Positions 1-6,390 are shown, counted from the first letter of the stretch. The stretch is 13,555 nt of DNA from an uncultured Clostridia bacterium (GCA_934675735.1 CAKURR010000033.1:1-13555), one strand, 5' to 3'. Notes: a model not told the origin generated them from the letters alone. Made by a program: numbers and translations.

Positions 1-67
1 CATCCGTTCCGTGGTCAAGGCGGCAACCGCGCGCAGCGAGAAGCCCGTTTTTGTCGAGATTCTCTAA
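1..67 (+). CDS. khpA: KhpA-type KH-domain RNA-binding protein, C-terminal end (partial)
   Basis: Only the last 21 codons and a TAA stop (65-67) are in the window, read from base 2. The peptide IRSVVKAATARSEKPVFVEIL matches the usual end of KhpA/YlqC, a small KH-domain protein that binds RNA, often together with KhpB, in Gram-positive bacteria. Its place directly before rimM is the normal Bacillota order rpsP-khpA-rimM, which supports the call more than the short peptide alone. The start and the GXXG loop of the KH fold lie outside the window. Confidence 0.8.
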   Translation, partial: IRSVVKAATARSEKPVFVEIL

Positions 68-87
68 GCGCTGCAAGAAAACCATAC

Positions 88-121
88 CATGCCGCGCAGC
101 GATGCGCGGCATGTTGTGTTT
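88..121 (+). promoter_or_regulatory. Intercistronic hairpin between khpA and rimM
   Basis: A perfect 10-bp inverted repeat (CATGCCGCGC at 88-97, GCGCGGCATG at 104-113) closes a 6-base loop and is followed by the T-rich run TTGTGTTT, then the rimM ribosome binding site at 122-128. It could be a leaky terminator that sets rimM below khpA/rpsP, or a processing or stabilising hairpin. The tail is interrupted by G residues, so full termination is unlikely. Confidence 0.55.
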
Positions 122-132
122 AGGAGGAAAGC

Positions 133-681
133 ATGCAGCAGGAATATCTGCAAATCGGCGAAATCGTGCGCCCGCAGGGCATTCGAGGCGAAGTGAAGCT
201 GCGCGCGATGACGGAGGACATGAGCCGTTACGCGCGGCTGGAAAGCGTCTTTTTGAAGCGGAACGGCAGGCTCGAGGAAAAGAAGGTGCTCAAGGGCCGC
301 AGCTACGACGGCTTCGCGTTTTTGCAGCTGGAGGGCGTTGGCGACCGCGACGCGGCGGAAGCGCTGCGCGGGGCGGAGGTCTACGTGGACCGCAAGCACG
401 CCATCAAGCTGGGCACGGACGAAAACTTCGTCTGCGAGCTTATCGGGCTGAAGGCCGTGGATGAAAACGGCGAAACCGTCGGCACGCTGCGCGACGTGCT
501 CAAGCCCAACACGGTCTGCGACGTATACGTCTTTGACACGGCGCGCGGCGAATTGATGATTCCCGCGCTCAAGCGCGTGGTGCGCCGCGTGGACGTTGAC
601 GCGGGCGTGATGGAGCTGGACAGCGCGGCGCTGGCCGAGGTCGCGGTTTGGGAGGACGAACCCGCCGAGCGCGACGAGTAA
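133..681 (+). CDS. rimM: Ribosome maturation factor RimM
   Basis: RimM binds ribosomal protein S19 and helps mature the 30S head domain. The 182-residue length is usual for the family. The N-terminal RimM barrel shows the family opening IGEIVRPQGIRGEVK (residues 8-22). A PRC-barrel domain follows from about residue 98 to 170 and includes NTVCDVYVF and ELMIPALKRVV, the family's usual L.IPA.K.V segment. ATG 133 has an AGGAGGA site five bases upstream. khpA lies 65 bases upstream, as expected. The next gene is not trmD, which normally follows rimM in bacteria; see findings. Confidence 0.95.
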   Translation: MQQEYLQIGEIVRPQGIRGEVKLRAMTEDMSRYARLESVFLKRNGRLEEKKVLKGRSYDGFAFLQLEGVGDRDAAEALRGAEVYVDRKHAIKLGTDENFVCELIGLKAVDENGETVGTLRDVLKPNTVCDVYVFDTARGELMIPALKRVVRRVDVDAGVMELDSAALAEVAVWEDEPAERDE

Positions 682-743
682 TTTTTTCCGCCAAACGGGA
701 AGAAAACGACGCGCTGAATCGTCTGTTCCGTCAGGAGGACAAT

Positions 744-1976
744 ATGAAATACAAAATCTGGGCCATTTTGGCGCTGATGATGACGCTGCTTGCGGCCTGC
801 GCAAACGCGCAGCAGCTGCCGAGCATCGGCTGCTTTTCGCCGGGCCTTTCGCGGCTGAGCGAGACGGAAAACCCGACGGTGAGCATCGACGCGGAATTGA
901 CGGTGGAGAACGCGATGTACGCGCGAAACCTGTCCGTGCTGCGCACGATGCTTGACGGCATGACGCTGCACTACGAAGGCGACGCGGCGACCGACGCGCT
1001 CACGATTTCGCGAAACGGCGAAACGCTGATGCAGGCCGCCATGACGCGGGACGGGCAGGGCGCGCGCGTGCTGCTGGACGGCGAAACCTACGCCGTCGCC
1101 ACGCCGGACGAGGCGGAAATCGACTGGCCCGAGCCGCTCGCCCAAACGCCGATTTGGGAGCGAATCCCGCTGACGGGCATCGCGCCGTGGCTGGAAGGGC
1201 TGAAGGCGGGCGACGCGCTCGGCTTCGGCGCGACGGCGGCGGGCGCGTTTGACGTGGCGCGCACGATGAGCGACGACGGCGAACGGCTGACCAAGCTGGA
1301 TATCCGCGGCGCGGTGGAAATCGCGGGCGAGACGTGGCAGGTCAGCGGCTTTCTGCGCCAGCCCGGCGGCAAAGCGCCGAAGGACACCTTCGAGCTGACC
1401 GCGGCGAAGGACGACAACACCTTCCTCAACTTGTCTTACAGCGCGACGCGCAAGGACGAAATCGAACAGAAGAACCGCAAGGGCCGCACGAGCGTGGCCG
1501 CCACGCTCAAAGCGACGGGCAAGCTGAACGGTTACGCCGTCAGCACAGTGCTCAAGGTCAGCCAAAAAAACGACTGGACGGCGGACGGCGGCAAGCTCAG
1601 CGAAAAAATCACCGTTTCCGTCAACATGACCCATAAGGATAACACGCCCGGCAAACGCATGCAGCGGCTGAACCAAGTGGATATCGAGGGCAAGAACGTG
1701 ATTCGCATTGTGACCACAGAGGATGAAATGCTGCATAACGCCCTGACCGACGAGGCGACCGTCAAGGTGATGATGGACGGCAACACGTTCCTCAGCGGCG
1801 GGGCGGCGCTGGACGTCCGCTTCGGCGGCGAAGCGCCCGAGGCCGTGAGCGCCGAGACGGCGGGGGACGAGACGGCGCTCTCCGAAGCGCTCGAGCGGGC
1901 CGTGCAGAACTTGAGCAGGCGCGTTTACCGCCAGCTGGACGCGAACACCCAAAAAGCGATTGGCGACGGCCTGTGA
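744..1976 (+). CDS. Putative lipoprotein of unknown function
   Basis: A 410-residue protein that I do not recognise. It opens with a charged MKYK, a hydrophobic stretch and the lipobox LAAC, with Cys19 as the likely lipidation site, so it is probably anchored outside the cell membrane. A type I cut after ANA (residues 20-22) is the alternative. The rest has no membrane segment and alternates short polar and hydrophobic strands, suggesting beta-rich structure. ATG 744 is chosen because it has AGGAGG at 733-738 and starts the signal peptide; the frame is open back to 648, but that extension would bury the signal. It sits 62 bases after rimM and 23 bases before another exported protein, probably in one transcript. 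Confidence 0.75.
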   Translation: MKYKIWAILALMMTLLAACANAQQLPSIGCFSPGLSRLSETENPTVSIDAELTVENAMYARNLSVLRTMLDGMTLHYEGDAATDALTISRNGETLMQAAMTRDGQGARVLLDGETYAVATPDEAEIDWPEPLAQTPIWERIPLTGIAPWLEGLKAGDALGFGATAAGAFDVARTMSDDGERLTKLDIRGAVEIAGETWQVSGFLRQPGGKAPKDTFELTAAKDDNTFLNLSYSATRKDEIEQKNRKGRTSVAATLKATGKLNGYAVSTVLKVSQKNDWTADGGKLSEKITVSVNMTHKDNTPGKRMQRLNQVDIEGKNVIRIVTTEDEMLHNALTDEATVKVMMDGNTFLSGGAALDVRFGGEAPEAVSAETAGDETALSEALERAVQNLSRRVYRQLDANTQKAIGDGL

Positions 1977-1999
1977 CCGACTGTCAAAGGAGGAAATCT

Positions 2000-3679
2000 A
2001 TGAGCTTCAAAAACAAAGTGACGGCTTTCGGCCTGAGTGCCGCAATGCTGCTGACGCCCGCCGCGTCCTTCGCCGAGGGCAATTACGACGCGGGTACGCT
2101 GACGACCACGGCCATATCGGACAGCTATGCCGCGGGCAACCAGCTCAACCTGAGCGCGGCCTTTAACCTGGAGACCGAGGAAAGCGTGAGCGACAAGCGC
2201 GTGAAGGCGGCGGCCTCCCTGCTGGATAAGACCGAGCTGCGCATGTCGTTTTACGACGACTTCGGCACGGCGCGCATCCATCTGGAGCTGGAGACCGACG
2301 GCGTGACGCTGCTCAGCGGCGACGTGCTGGCCTATGCCGACGGTTCGGTGCAGATGATGACCAACCTCACGGGCAAATACGTGCTGGCCCTGCCCGCCGG
2401 TTCGCTGTCATCCTCCGGCGTGAGCGTGGACAGCCTGTTTGCGGGCATCCCCGGCAAGAGCGTCGAGGACCCCGATTTCGCGGATTATCCGGCGATGGAC
2501 AGACTGCGCATCACCCTGTCGGATATCGGCGTGCTGGCGCTGAACCACCTGCTGGGCTGGACCTCCGGCACGCAGATGGACAGCGGCGAGCTTTACGTCT
2601 TTGACGACACGTATCTGGACGAGACCGACAACCGCGACGCGGTGGCCCAGCGCATGATCGGCACCATCAAGGCCGACGAGTTCAATACCCTGTTCTGGAA
2701 CATCAGCGCCACCATCTGCGACGAGCAGCCGCAGTTCCAGCAGGCGCTGGCCGACGTGCTGGCCGAAAACGGCGTGACCCGCTACCAGGCGCGCCGGGTC
2801 ATCGACAGCATCTTCAAGGACGAGCAAATCAATCCGGCGACGGATTTCGTGCAGCCCTCCCACACCATCGCGGATGACGGCACGCTGTGCACCTACGACG
2901 ACGTATCCTACTTCTTCCGCAAGCTGGTCAAGTATACCGACAATGTTTGGGAGCACAGCACGAGCAACGTGCTCAAGCTCATCGTCAGCTACGACGATTA
3001 CGGCGAGACGGTCGGCTTCGACGCGGATATGCCCACGTTCACCGAGCTTCTGCCGTATGAGGGCGCGTTCACCTATTCCGTCAAGCACGACGAGAACGAG
3101 CAGCCGACCCTCACCAGCCACGGCGAATTGCAGATGCTGAACGACCGCCGCCTGGTCGGCGATCTGACTGCCAAGAGCGGGCTGGATGTGGACGGCGTGA
3201 ACGACAGCAGCCTGAACGGCTGGCTCGATGTGCAGGATACGGCGGCGGGCACCGCCGTCGGCGTGGGCGTGAGCAGCGCCGCGCACTTTGAGACCGAGCA
3301 GGATGACGCGGGCGCGGACGTCGAGAACTTCATCGGCAGCGTGGCCGTCAGCCTGCGCGAGGACGGCGAGGACAGCGGCAGCATCGTCGCCGCCGTGGAC
3401 GGTAAGACCACGACCGACGGCGACACGTTCGCCACGACGGCGGACGCTTCCGTGACGGTCAGCGGCTATGGCAAACTGAACGCCGATGTGACGCTCGAAC
3501 AGGTCGATTATGAAGAAATCGAGTTCGCGGGCGGTCAGGCCATCGACCTGACCCAAATCACCGACGACCAGATTGAACAGGTGAAGAGCGAAGTGACCAA
3601 GCAGGGCGCGAAACTCTCCGCGTCGCTGGTGCTGCACCCGGGCGTGCTGGCCGACCTGCTGACCCTGCTGGGCAACTGA
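2000..3679 (+). CDS. Large secreted protein of unknown function
   Basis: A 559-residue protein with a Sec signal: MSFKNK, then a hydrophobic core and a likely type I cut after SFA at residue 25. There is no lipobox, LPXTG or terminal membrane anchor, so it is probably released or held by another partner. The mature part is acidic, rich in Asp, Ser and Thr and strand-like, particularly residues 370-520. No catalytic motif was recognised. ATG 2000 has AAGGAGG at 1988-1994; the upstream in-frame ATG at 1973 overlaps the previous gene's stop and would add a non-signal-like leader. It may be a distant relative of the lipoprotein before it, since both have 'strand - LLD.TEL - strand - DGxxLLSG' style N-terminal layouts; this was judged by eye only. 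Confidence 0.75.
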   Translation: MSFKNKVTAFGLSAAMLLTPAASFAEGNYDAGTLTTTAISDSYAAGNQLNLSAAFNLETEESVSDKRVKAAASLLDKTELRMSFYDDFGTARIHLELETDGVTLLSGDVLAYADGSVQMMTNLTGKYVLALPAGSLSSSGVSVDSLFAGIPGKSVEDPDFADYPAMDRLRITLSDIGVLALNHLLGWTSGTQMDSGELYVFDDTYLDETDNRDAVAQRMIGTIKADEFNTLFWNISATICDEQPQFQQALADVLAENGVTRYQARRVIDSIFKDEQINPATDFVQPSHTIADDGTLCTYDDVSYFFRKLVKYTDNVWEHSTSNVLKLIVSYDDYGETVGFDADMPTFTELLPYEGAFTYSVKHDENEQPTLTSHGELQMLNDRRLVGDLTAKSGLDVDGVNDSSLNGWLDVQDTAAGTAVGVGVSSAAHFETEQDDAGADVENFIGSVAVSLREDGEDSGSIVAAVDGKTTTDGDTFATTADASVTVSGYGKLNADVTLEQVDYEEIEFAGGQAIDLTQITDDQIEQVKSEVTKQGAKLSASLVLHPGVLADLLTLLGN

Positions 3680-3709
3680 CTGCACGCTTTTTGAAAGAAG
3701 GCGATTCCG

Positions 3710-4219
3710 TTGGCGCTTGATTTGAATGAAAAAGACCCGACGCTGCGCGAGATGTGCGAACTGGGGCGCGATGTGCTGGAAAGCCGCGACATGCAGGCTT
3801 TGCGCACGTTCCATCAGCACGGCTCGATTTCGCGGTATGAGCACTGCCTGTCGGTGTGCTATATCGCGCTGCGGCTGGCGGATAAATGGCATGTGAACGT
3901 GGACAGGCGGAGCATGGTGCGCGGCGCGCTGCTGCATGATTTCTTCATGTATGATTGGCACGACCCGGGCAACCTGCGGCTGCTGCACGGCTTCACGCAC
4001 GCCAAAGAGGCGCTTCGCAACGCCCAAAAGCAATTTGAGCTGAACGAGATTGAGTGCGACGTGATTCAAAAGCACATGTTCCCGCTCAACATCACCCTGC
4101 CCAAGTATCGGGAAACCGTGCTGGTCAGCGCGGCGGATAAAATCAGCGCGGTGATGGAAACCGTGCACAGCGCCAGAGCGCTGCGCCTGCTCATGCGGTG
4201 CAGAGCCGTCGGGCTGTAA
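3710..4219 (+). CDS. HD-domain phosphohydrolase family protein
   Basis: A 169-residue cytoplasmic protein with the metal ligands of the HD superfamily in order: His45 (SRYEH), His76-Asp77 (LLHD), His97 (GFTHA), His122 (QKHMFPL) and Asp143 (SAADK). HD proteins hydrolyse phosphate esters or nucleotides with divalent metals; the substrate here cannot be told from sequence. The TTG start at 3710 is supported by a GAAAGAAGG site eight bases upstream and by no other suitable start before the HD core. It lies 30 bases after the secreted protein, and a strong terminator follows 11 bases past the stop, so it looks like the last gene of the rimM transcript. Confidence 0.85.
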   Translation: MALDLNEKDPTLREMCELGRDVLESRDMQALRTFHQHGSISRYEHCLSVCYIALRLADKWHVNVDRRSMVRGALLHDFFMYDWHDPGNLRLLHGFTHAKEALRNAQKQFELNEIECDVIQKHMFPLNITLPKYRETVLVSAADKISAVMETVHSARALRLLMRCRAVGL

Positions 4220-4230
4220 CAGCATAAGCG

Positions 4231-4267
4231 AACCGCCCCGAGACGTCGAAGGTCTCGGGGCGGTTTT
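4231..4267 (+). terminator. Strong intrinsic terminator of the rimM-HD operon
   Basis: A perfect 14-bp stem (AACCGCCCCGAGAC at 4231-4244 pairing with 4252-4265) closes a 7-base loop and ends in TTTT (4264-4267). It lies just behind the HD gene stop. In the minus direction the hairpin is followed by CGCTTATG rather than a T-run, so it should not terminate minus-strand transcription well. Confidence 0.9.
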
Positions 4268-4468
4268 ATAGACGGGCTTGCCCTCCGCCAAATCGGAAAG
4301 CCCCTGCGCCACGGCGCGAAGGCCGCGCGACGCGCGCCAGCCCATCAGCATGCACGCCAGCAGCAGCGCCGCGTCGGCCAAAAGCATCGGGTCGATAAAG
4401 CCGAGCAGCGCGTGCAGGGTGGTCATATCCTGAAACCGTTTGTACAGCGCGTCGGTGATGGTTTGCAT
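4268..4468 (-). pseudogene. Minus-strand membrane-protein gene, 3' end lost
   Basis: ATG at 4468-4466 has a good AAGGAG site six bases upstream on the minus strand. The first 67 codons read like a real gene: an amphipathic start (MQTITDALYK), one membrane segment around residues 27-43 (PMLLADAALLLACMLMG), then a basic-to-amphipathic stretch ending LSDLAEGKPVYK that loosely recalls a post-membrane HAMP-type linker. No stop follows. The frame enters the HD operon's terminator stem and continues antisense to the HD gene and the secreted protein down to 2408. I read this as a gene that lost its 3' end; the coordinates cover only the gene-like part. Family unknown. Confidence 0.5.
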
Positions 4469-4493
4469 GGGAGACTCCTTTTTGAGAAGATGG

Positions 4494-4548
4494 AGGAGGG
4501 AACGTTGGGGCTTTGCCCCAAACCCCACCAGAAAACTGAGTTTTCTGG
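4494..4548. repeat. Palindromic intergenic repeat (two adjacent hairpins)
   Basis: Two palindromes lie side by side: TGGGGC-TTT-GCCCCA at 4506-4520, and a near-perfect 21-base palindrome at 4528-4548 whose 10-base arms CCAGAAAACT / AGTTTTCTGG flank a single G. The stretch before the first hairpin (GGAGGGAACG) and the hairpin itself recur in altered form at 5110-5138. Dispersed GC-rich palindromes of the 'GGGGCnnnGCCCC' kind are common between genes in GC-rich Clostridia (from memory). Here it lies between a minus-strand promoter and the start codon at 4468. Confidence 0.5.
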
Positions 4549-4577
4549 ACTTTCCACTTTAGGGGTTATGCGGGTTC

Positions 4578-4586
4578 AGTATAGCA
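4578..4586 (-). promoter_or_regulatory. Candidate extended -10 promoter for the minus-strand gene
   Basis: On the minus strand the sequence reads TGCTATACT, an extended -10 element (TGnTATACT). No convincing -35 lies 16-18 bases further up, which extended -10 promoters can tolerate. Transcription would begin near 4571 and cross the palindromic repeat before reaching the start at 4468. Confidence 0.4.
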
Positions 4587-4596
4587 CATCTATTTT

Positions 4597-4642
4597 TTGA
4601 GCCTATGCAAGCCGACGAGCGGCAAAGTGATGCTGCTGGGCC
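4597..4642 (+). pseudogene. Possible ABC transporter ATPase remnant
   Basis: Read from 4597, the peptide LSLCKPTSGKVMLLGRE matches the segment that follows the Walker A helix in many ABC ATPases (consensus like L..L.KPTSG.V.L.G.). The Walker A motif before it and the signature and Walker B motifs after it are missing. The next frame begins at the GTGA overlap at 4643 and looks like an ABC-2 permease N-terminus, the normal partner of such an ATPase. I infer a large internal deletion. The match is short and could be chance. Confidence 0.35.
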
Positions 4643-4960
4643 GTGAACGCGATGCGAGCCGAACGGATGAAGGGCAGGCGGCGGATGGGCTGGCTGATGA
4701 GCGCCGCGCTGGCGGGCATGGTGCTGCTGTGGTGCTCAATGGGCAAATTAAATGCGGACGAGCGGCAGAACGGCTATTCCGCCTATCTGGCGATGATGGC
4801 TGTGGCGTATGCGCTGATGCTGATGGGCATGAACTCGAACAAGACGACGGATGTGCTGGCGGGCGGCATGGGCGGTTTTCTGCTCAGCTGTGCGGCATTC
4901 ACGCTGCTGTTTGCGGCGATTGCGCGCGAAATTTTGAAACGGCGCGACGTTCGTGCGTAA
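4643..4960 (+). CDS. Small membrane protein, possibly a shortened ABC-2 type permease
   Basis: A 105-residue protein with a basic, amphipathic N-terminus (MNAMRAERMKGRRRM) and about three membrane segments (residues 17-33, 44-63 and 71-93), ending in a charged tail LKRRDVRA. The opening resembles ABC-2 permeases of bacteriocin-immunity or multidrug type, and the KRRD tail is common at their C-termini. Such permeases are usually around 230-260 residues, so this would be an internally deleted version. GTG 4643 or ATG 4652 could start it; neither has a good ribosome binding site. It could also be a genuine small membrane protein. The following promoter starts only six bases past its stop. Confidence 0.5.
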   Translation: MNAMRAERMKGRRRMGWLMSAALAGMVLLWCSMGKLNADERQNGYSAYLAMMAVAYALMLMGMNSNKTTDVLAGGMGGFLLSCAAFTLLFAAIAREILKRRDVRA

Positions 4961-4965
4961 AGGGC

Positions 4966-4994
4966 TTTACAAACGGCGCGAAAGCGTGTATCCT
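4966..4994 (+). promoter_or_regulatory. Promoter of the fluoride-responsive antiporter unit
   Basis: TTTACA (4966-4971) and TATCCT (4989-4994) are separated by exactly 17 bases, a housekeeping-sigma arrangement. The predicted start near 5001 falls just ahead of the first helix of the riboswitch aptamer, as expected for a leader that begins with the sensor. Confidence 0.7.
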
Positions 4995-5000
4995 AACGGT

Positions 5001-5065
5001 AACGGGAATGAAGTTCTCCCGAATGCGAGCGCATTGAACCGCTTTTCAAAGCTGATGACTTCTGC
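5001..5065 (+). promoter_or_regulatory. Fluoride riboswitch aptamer (crcB motif)
   Basis: The order of elements matches the crcB/fluoride aptamer. P1 is CGGGA (5003-5007) with TCCCG (5017-5021), closing the loop ATGAAGTTC. An optional hairpin AATGC/GCATT follows (5022-5026 with 5031-5035), then GAACC, then a short P3 GCTT/AAGC (5041-5044 with 5049-5052) leading into TGATGACTTC. The pseudoknot is GAAGT (5010-5014) with ACTTC (5058-5062). From memory, the Bacillus cereus aptamer has GGAGU with ACUCC at the same positions, which would be a compensated change. Fluoride binding stabilises this fold. It overlaps the 5' arm of the following terminator, so fluoride should turn expression on. Confidence 0.85.
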
Positions 5066-5098
5066 AGCGTATGGTGTTGCGGAGTCGTCAGCTTTTTT
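5048..5098 (+). terminator. Riboswitch-controlled intrinsic terminator (expression platform)
   Basis: AGCTGATGACT (5050-5060) pairs with AGTCGTCAGCT (5083-5093), one G-U included, extended inward by CTGCAGC with GTTGCGG around a 7-base loop and outward by AAA with the T-run. Six T residues follow (5093-5098). The 5' arm uses the P3 and pseudoknot strand of the fluoride aptamer, so aptamer and terminator exclude each other. This is a standard transcriptional ON-switch layout. Confidence 0.85.
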
Positions 5099-5109
5099 CG
5101 GTTTCGGGG

Positions 5110-5138
5110 GGAGAGGACGATTGGGGCGCCGCCCCAAA
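5110..5138. repeat. Second copy of the GGGGC palindrome, next to the antiporter RBS
   Basis: TTGGGGC-GCC-GCCCCAA (5121-5137) is a perfect 7-bp hairpin preceded by GAGAGGACGA, closely resembling the repeat at 4494-4520. Its last bases reach the AAAGGAGG ribosome binding site (5136-5143), so folding could partly limit access to the site. Confidence 0.45.
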
Positions 5139-5150
5139 GGAGGTTTTTCT

Positions 5151-6329
5151 GTGTTTGCATCTTTGGCGTTTGTGTTTCTTTTCGGCCTGGCGGGCGCAGC
5201 GATGTTTGAAAGCATGAAGCTGCCGCGAATCATCGGCATGCTGCTGGTCGGCATTCTCATCGGGCCGTATGCGCTCGGGCTGCTCGACCCGACGATACTT
5301 TCTGTTTCGGGCGATTTGCGCAGGCTGGCGCTGATGCTGATTCTGCTGCGCGCGGGCTTGTCGCTCGATTTGGGGGATTTGAAACGCGTCGGCCGCCCGG
5401 CGGTGATGATGGCGTTTGTGCCTGCGACGTTTGAGGTGCTGGCCGTCGTGGCGTTTGCGCCGATGATTCTGGGTGTGACGCGCGTGGAGGCCGCCGTCAT
5501 GGGCGCGGTGCTTGGCGCGGTCTCCCCGGCGGTCGTCGTGCCGCGCATGGTCAGGCTGATGGAGGAGGGGCGCGGCACCAAACAGGGCGTGCCGCAGATG
5601 ATTATGGCGGGCGCGTCGTGCGACGACGTGTATGTCATCGTGCTGTTTTCCACCTTCACGCGGATGGCGCAGGGTGGCGGCGCAAGGCTCGCGGATTTCG
5701 CCGCTGTGCCGATTTCCATCGTGCTGGGCGCGGCGGGCGGCGCGCTGTGCGGGTGGCTGCTGAATCGGCTGTTTGAGCGCCGCAAAGCCGCCGACACGCT
5801 GCGCATCATGCTGACGCTGGCCGTCGGCTGCCTGCTGATTGCGCTGGAGGGGTGGCTCGACGGGAAAATCGCGTTTTCGGGCCTGCTCGGCGTGATGGGT
5901 ATGGCCGTCATGCTCCGCCGAAAGGGCGACGCGGCGCGCGTGCAGGCGGTTTCCGCCGGCATCGGCAGGCTGTGGCAGGCGGCGGAAGTCATGCTGTTTG
6001 TGCTCGTCGGCGCGGCGGTGGATATCCGCTACACGATGCAGGCCGGCGCGGGCGCGGTGCTGCTCATCGCGCTGGCGCTGGTCATCCGATCCGTCGGCGT
6101 GGCGCTGTGCGTCGCGGACACAAGGCTGACGAAAAAGGAACGGCTTTTCTGCGTCATCGCCTATCTGCCCAAGGCGACCGTGCAGGCGGCCATCGGCGCA
6201 ACGCCGCTGGCGATGGGGCTGCCGTGCGGCAATCTGGTACTCTCCGTCGCTGTGCTGGCGATTTTAATCACCGCGCCGCTGGGCGCAATCGGCATGGATG
6301 CGACGGCGCACAGACTGCTGGAAAAATAA
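5151..6329 (+). CDS. Cation:proton antiporter under fluoride riboswitch control
   Basis: A 392-residue inner-membrane protein of the Na+/H+ exchanger (CPA) family with about eleven or twelve hydrophobic segments. Family marks include PRIIGMLLVGILIGP (residues 25-39), LLRAGLSLDL (65-74), the acidic pair Asp158-Asp159 in GASCDDVYVI where cation and proton bind, and LPKATVQAAIG (339-349) with its basic residue. It exchanges a monovalent cation or other ion for protons. GTG 5151 is chosen for its AAAGGAGG site seven bases upstream and because it starts directly in the first membrane helix; the same frame is open further up, through the leader RNA. The fluoride switch suggests a role in fluoride resistance, either direct or by correcting pH and ion balance during HF entry. 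Some CPA antiporters are known in fluoride-switch regulons beside Fluc/CrcB and CLC-F. Confidence 0.9.
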   Translation: MFASLAFVFLFGLAGAAMFESMKLPRIIGMLLVGILIGPYALGLLDPTILSVSGDLRRLALMLILLRAGLSLDLGDLKRVGRPAVMMAFVPATFEVLAVVAFAPMILGVTRVEAAVMGAVLGAVSPAVVVPRMVRLMEEGRGTKQGVPQMIMAGASCDDVYVIVLFSTFTRMAQGGGARLADFAAVPISIVLGAAGGALCGWLLNRLFERRKAADTLRIMLTLAVGCLLIALEGWLDGKIAFSGLLGVMGMAVMLRRKGDAARVQAVSAGIGRLWQAAEVMLFVLVGAAVDIRYTMQAGAGAVLLIALALVIRSVGVALCVADTRLTKKERLFCVIAYLPKATVQAAIGATPLAMGLPCGNLVLSVAVLAILITAPLGAIGMDATAHRLLEK

Positions 6330-6331
6330 GC

Positions 6332-6360
6332 TGGTCTTTCCGCGCCAAATAGGGTATAAT
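6332..6360 (+). promoter_or_regulatory. Candidate promoter of the hprK operon
   Basis: A consensus TATAAT (6355-6360) lies 30 bases before the hprK start. The hexamer 17 bases upstream, TGGTCT (6332-6337), matches the -35 consensus at only three positions, so the promoter would rest on its strong -10. It begins immediately after the antiporter stop, with no terminator between, so read-through from the antiporter is also possible. Confidence 0.55.
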
Positions 6361-6390
6361 GAACAAAAAGAAGGACGAGGGAGGAAACGG

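Noticed and set aside
381..1952. Long open frame antisense to rimM and the lipoprotein
   Set aside because: No ribosome binding site, Arg/His/Ala-rich composition typical of antisense GC-rich frames, and it lies wholly opposite well-supported genes.
2408..4264. The rest of the 686-codon minus frame as a real protein
   Set aside because: Past the terminator hairpin it is purely antisense to the HD gene and the secreted protein and has shadow-frame composition; only its first 67 codons look like a gene.
4597..5037. A 146-codon plus-strand protein across the permease-like ORF and the riboswitch
   Set aside because: After the first ~17 residues the sequence is low-complexity shadow coding and it runs into the promoter and aptamer.
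4953..5150. An N-terminal extension of the antiporter from ATG 4953
   Set aside because: It would translate the promoter, aptamer and terminator; GTG 5151 has a strong ribosome binding site and begins at the first membrane helix.
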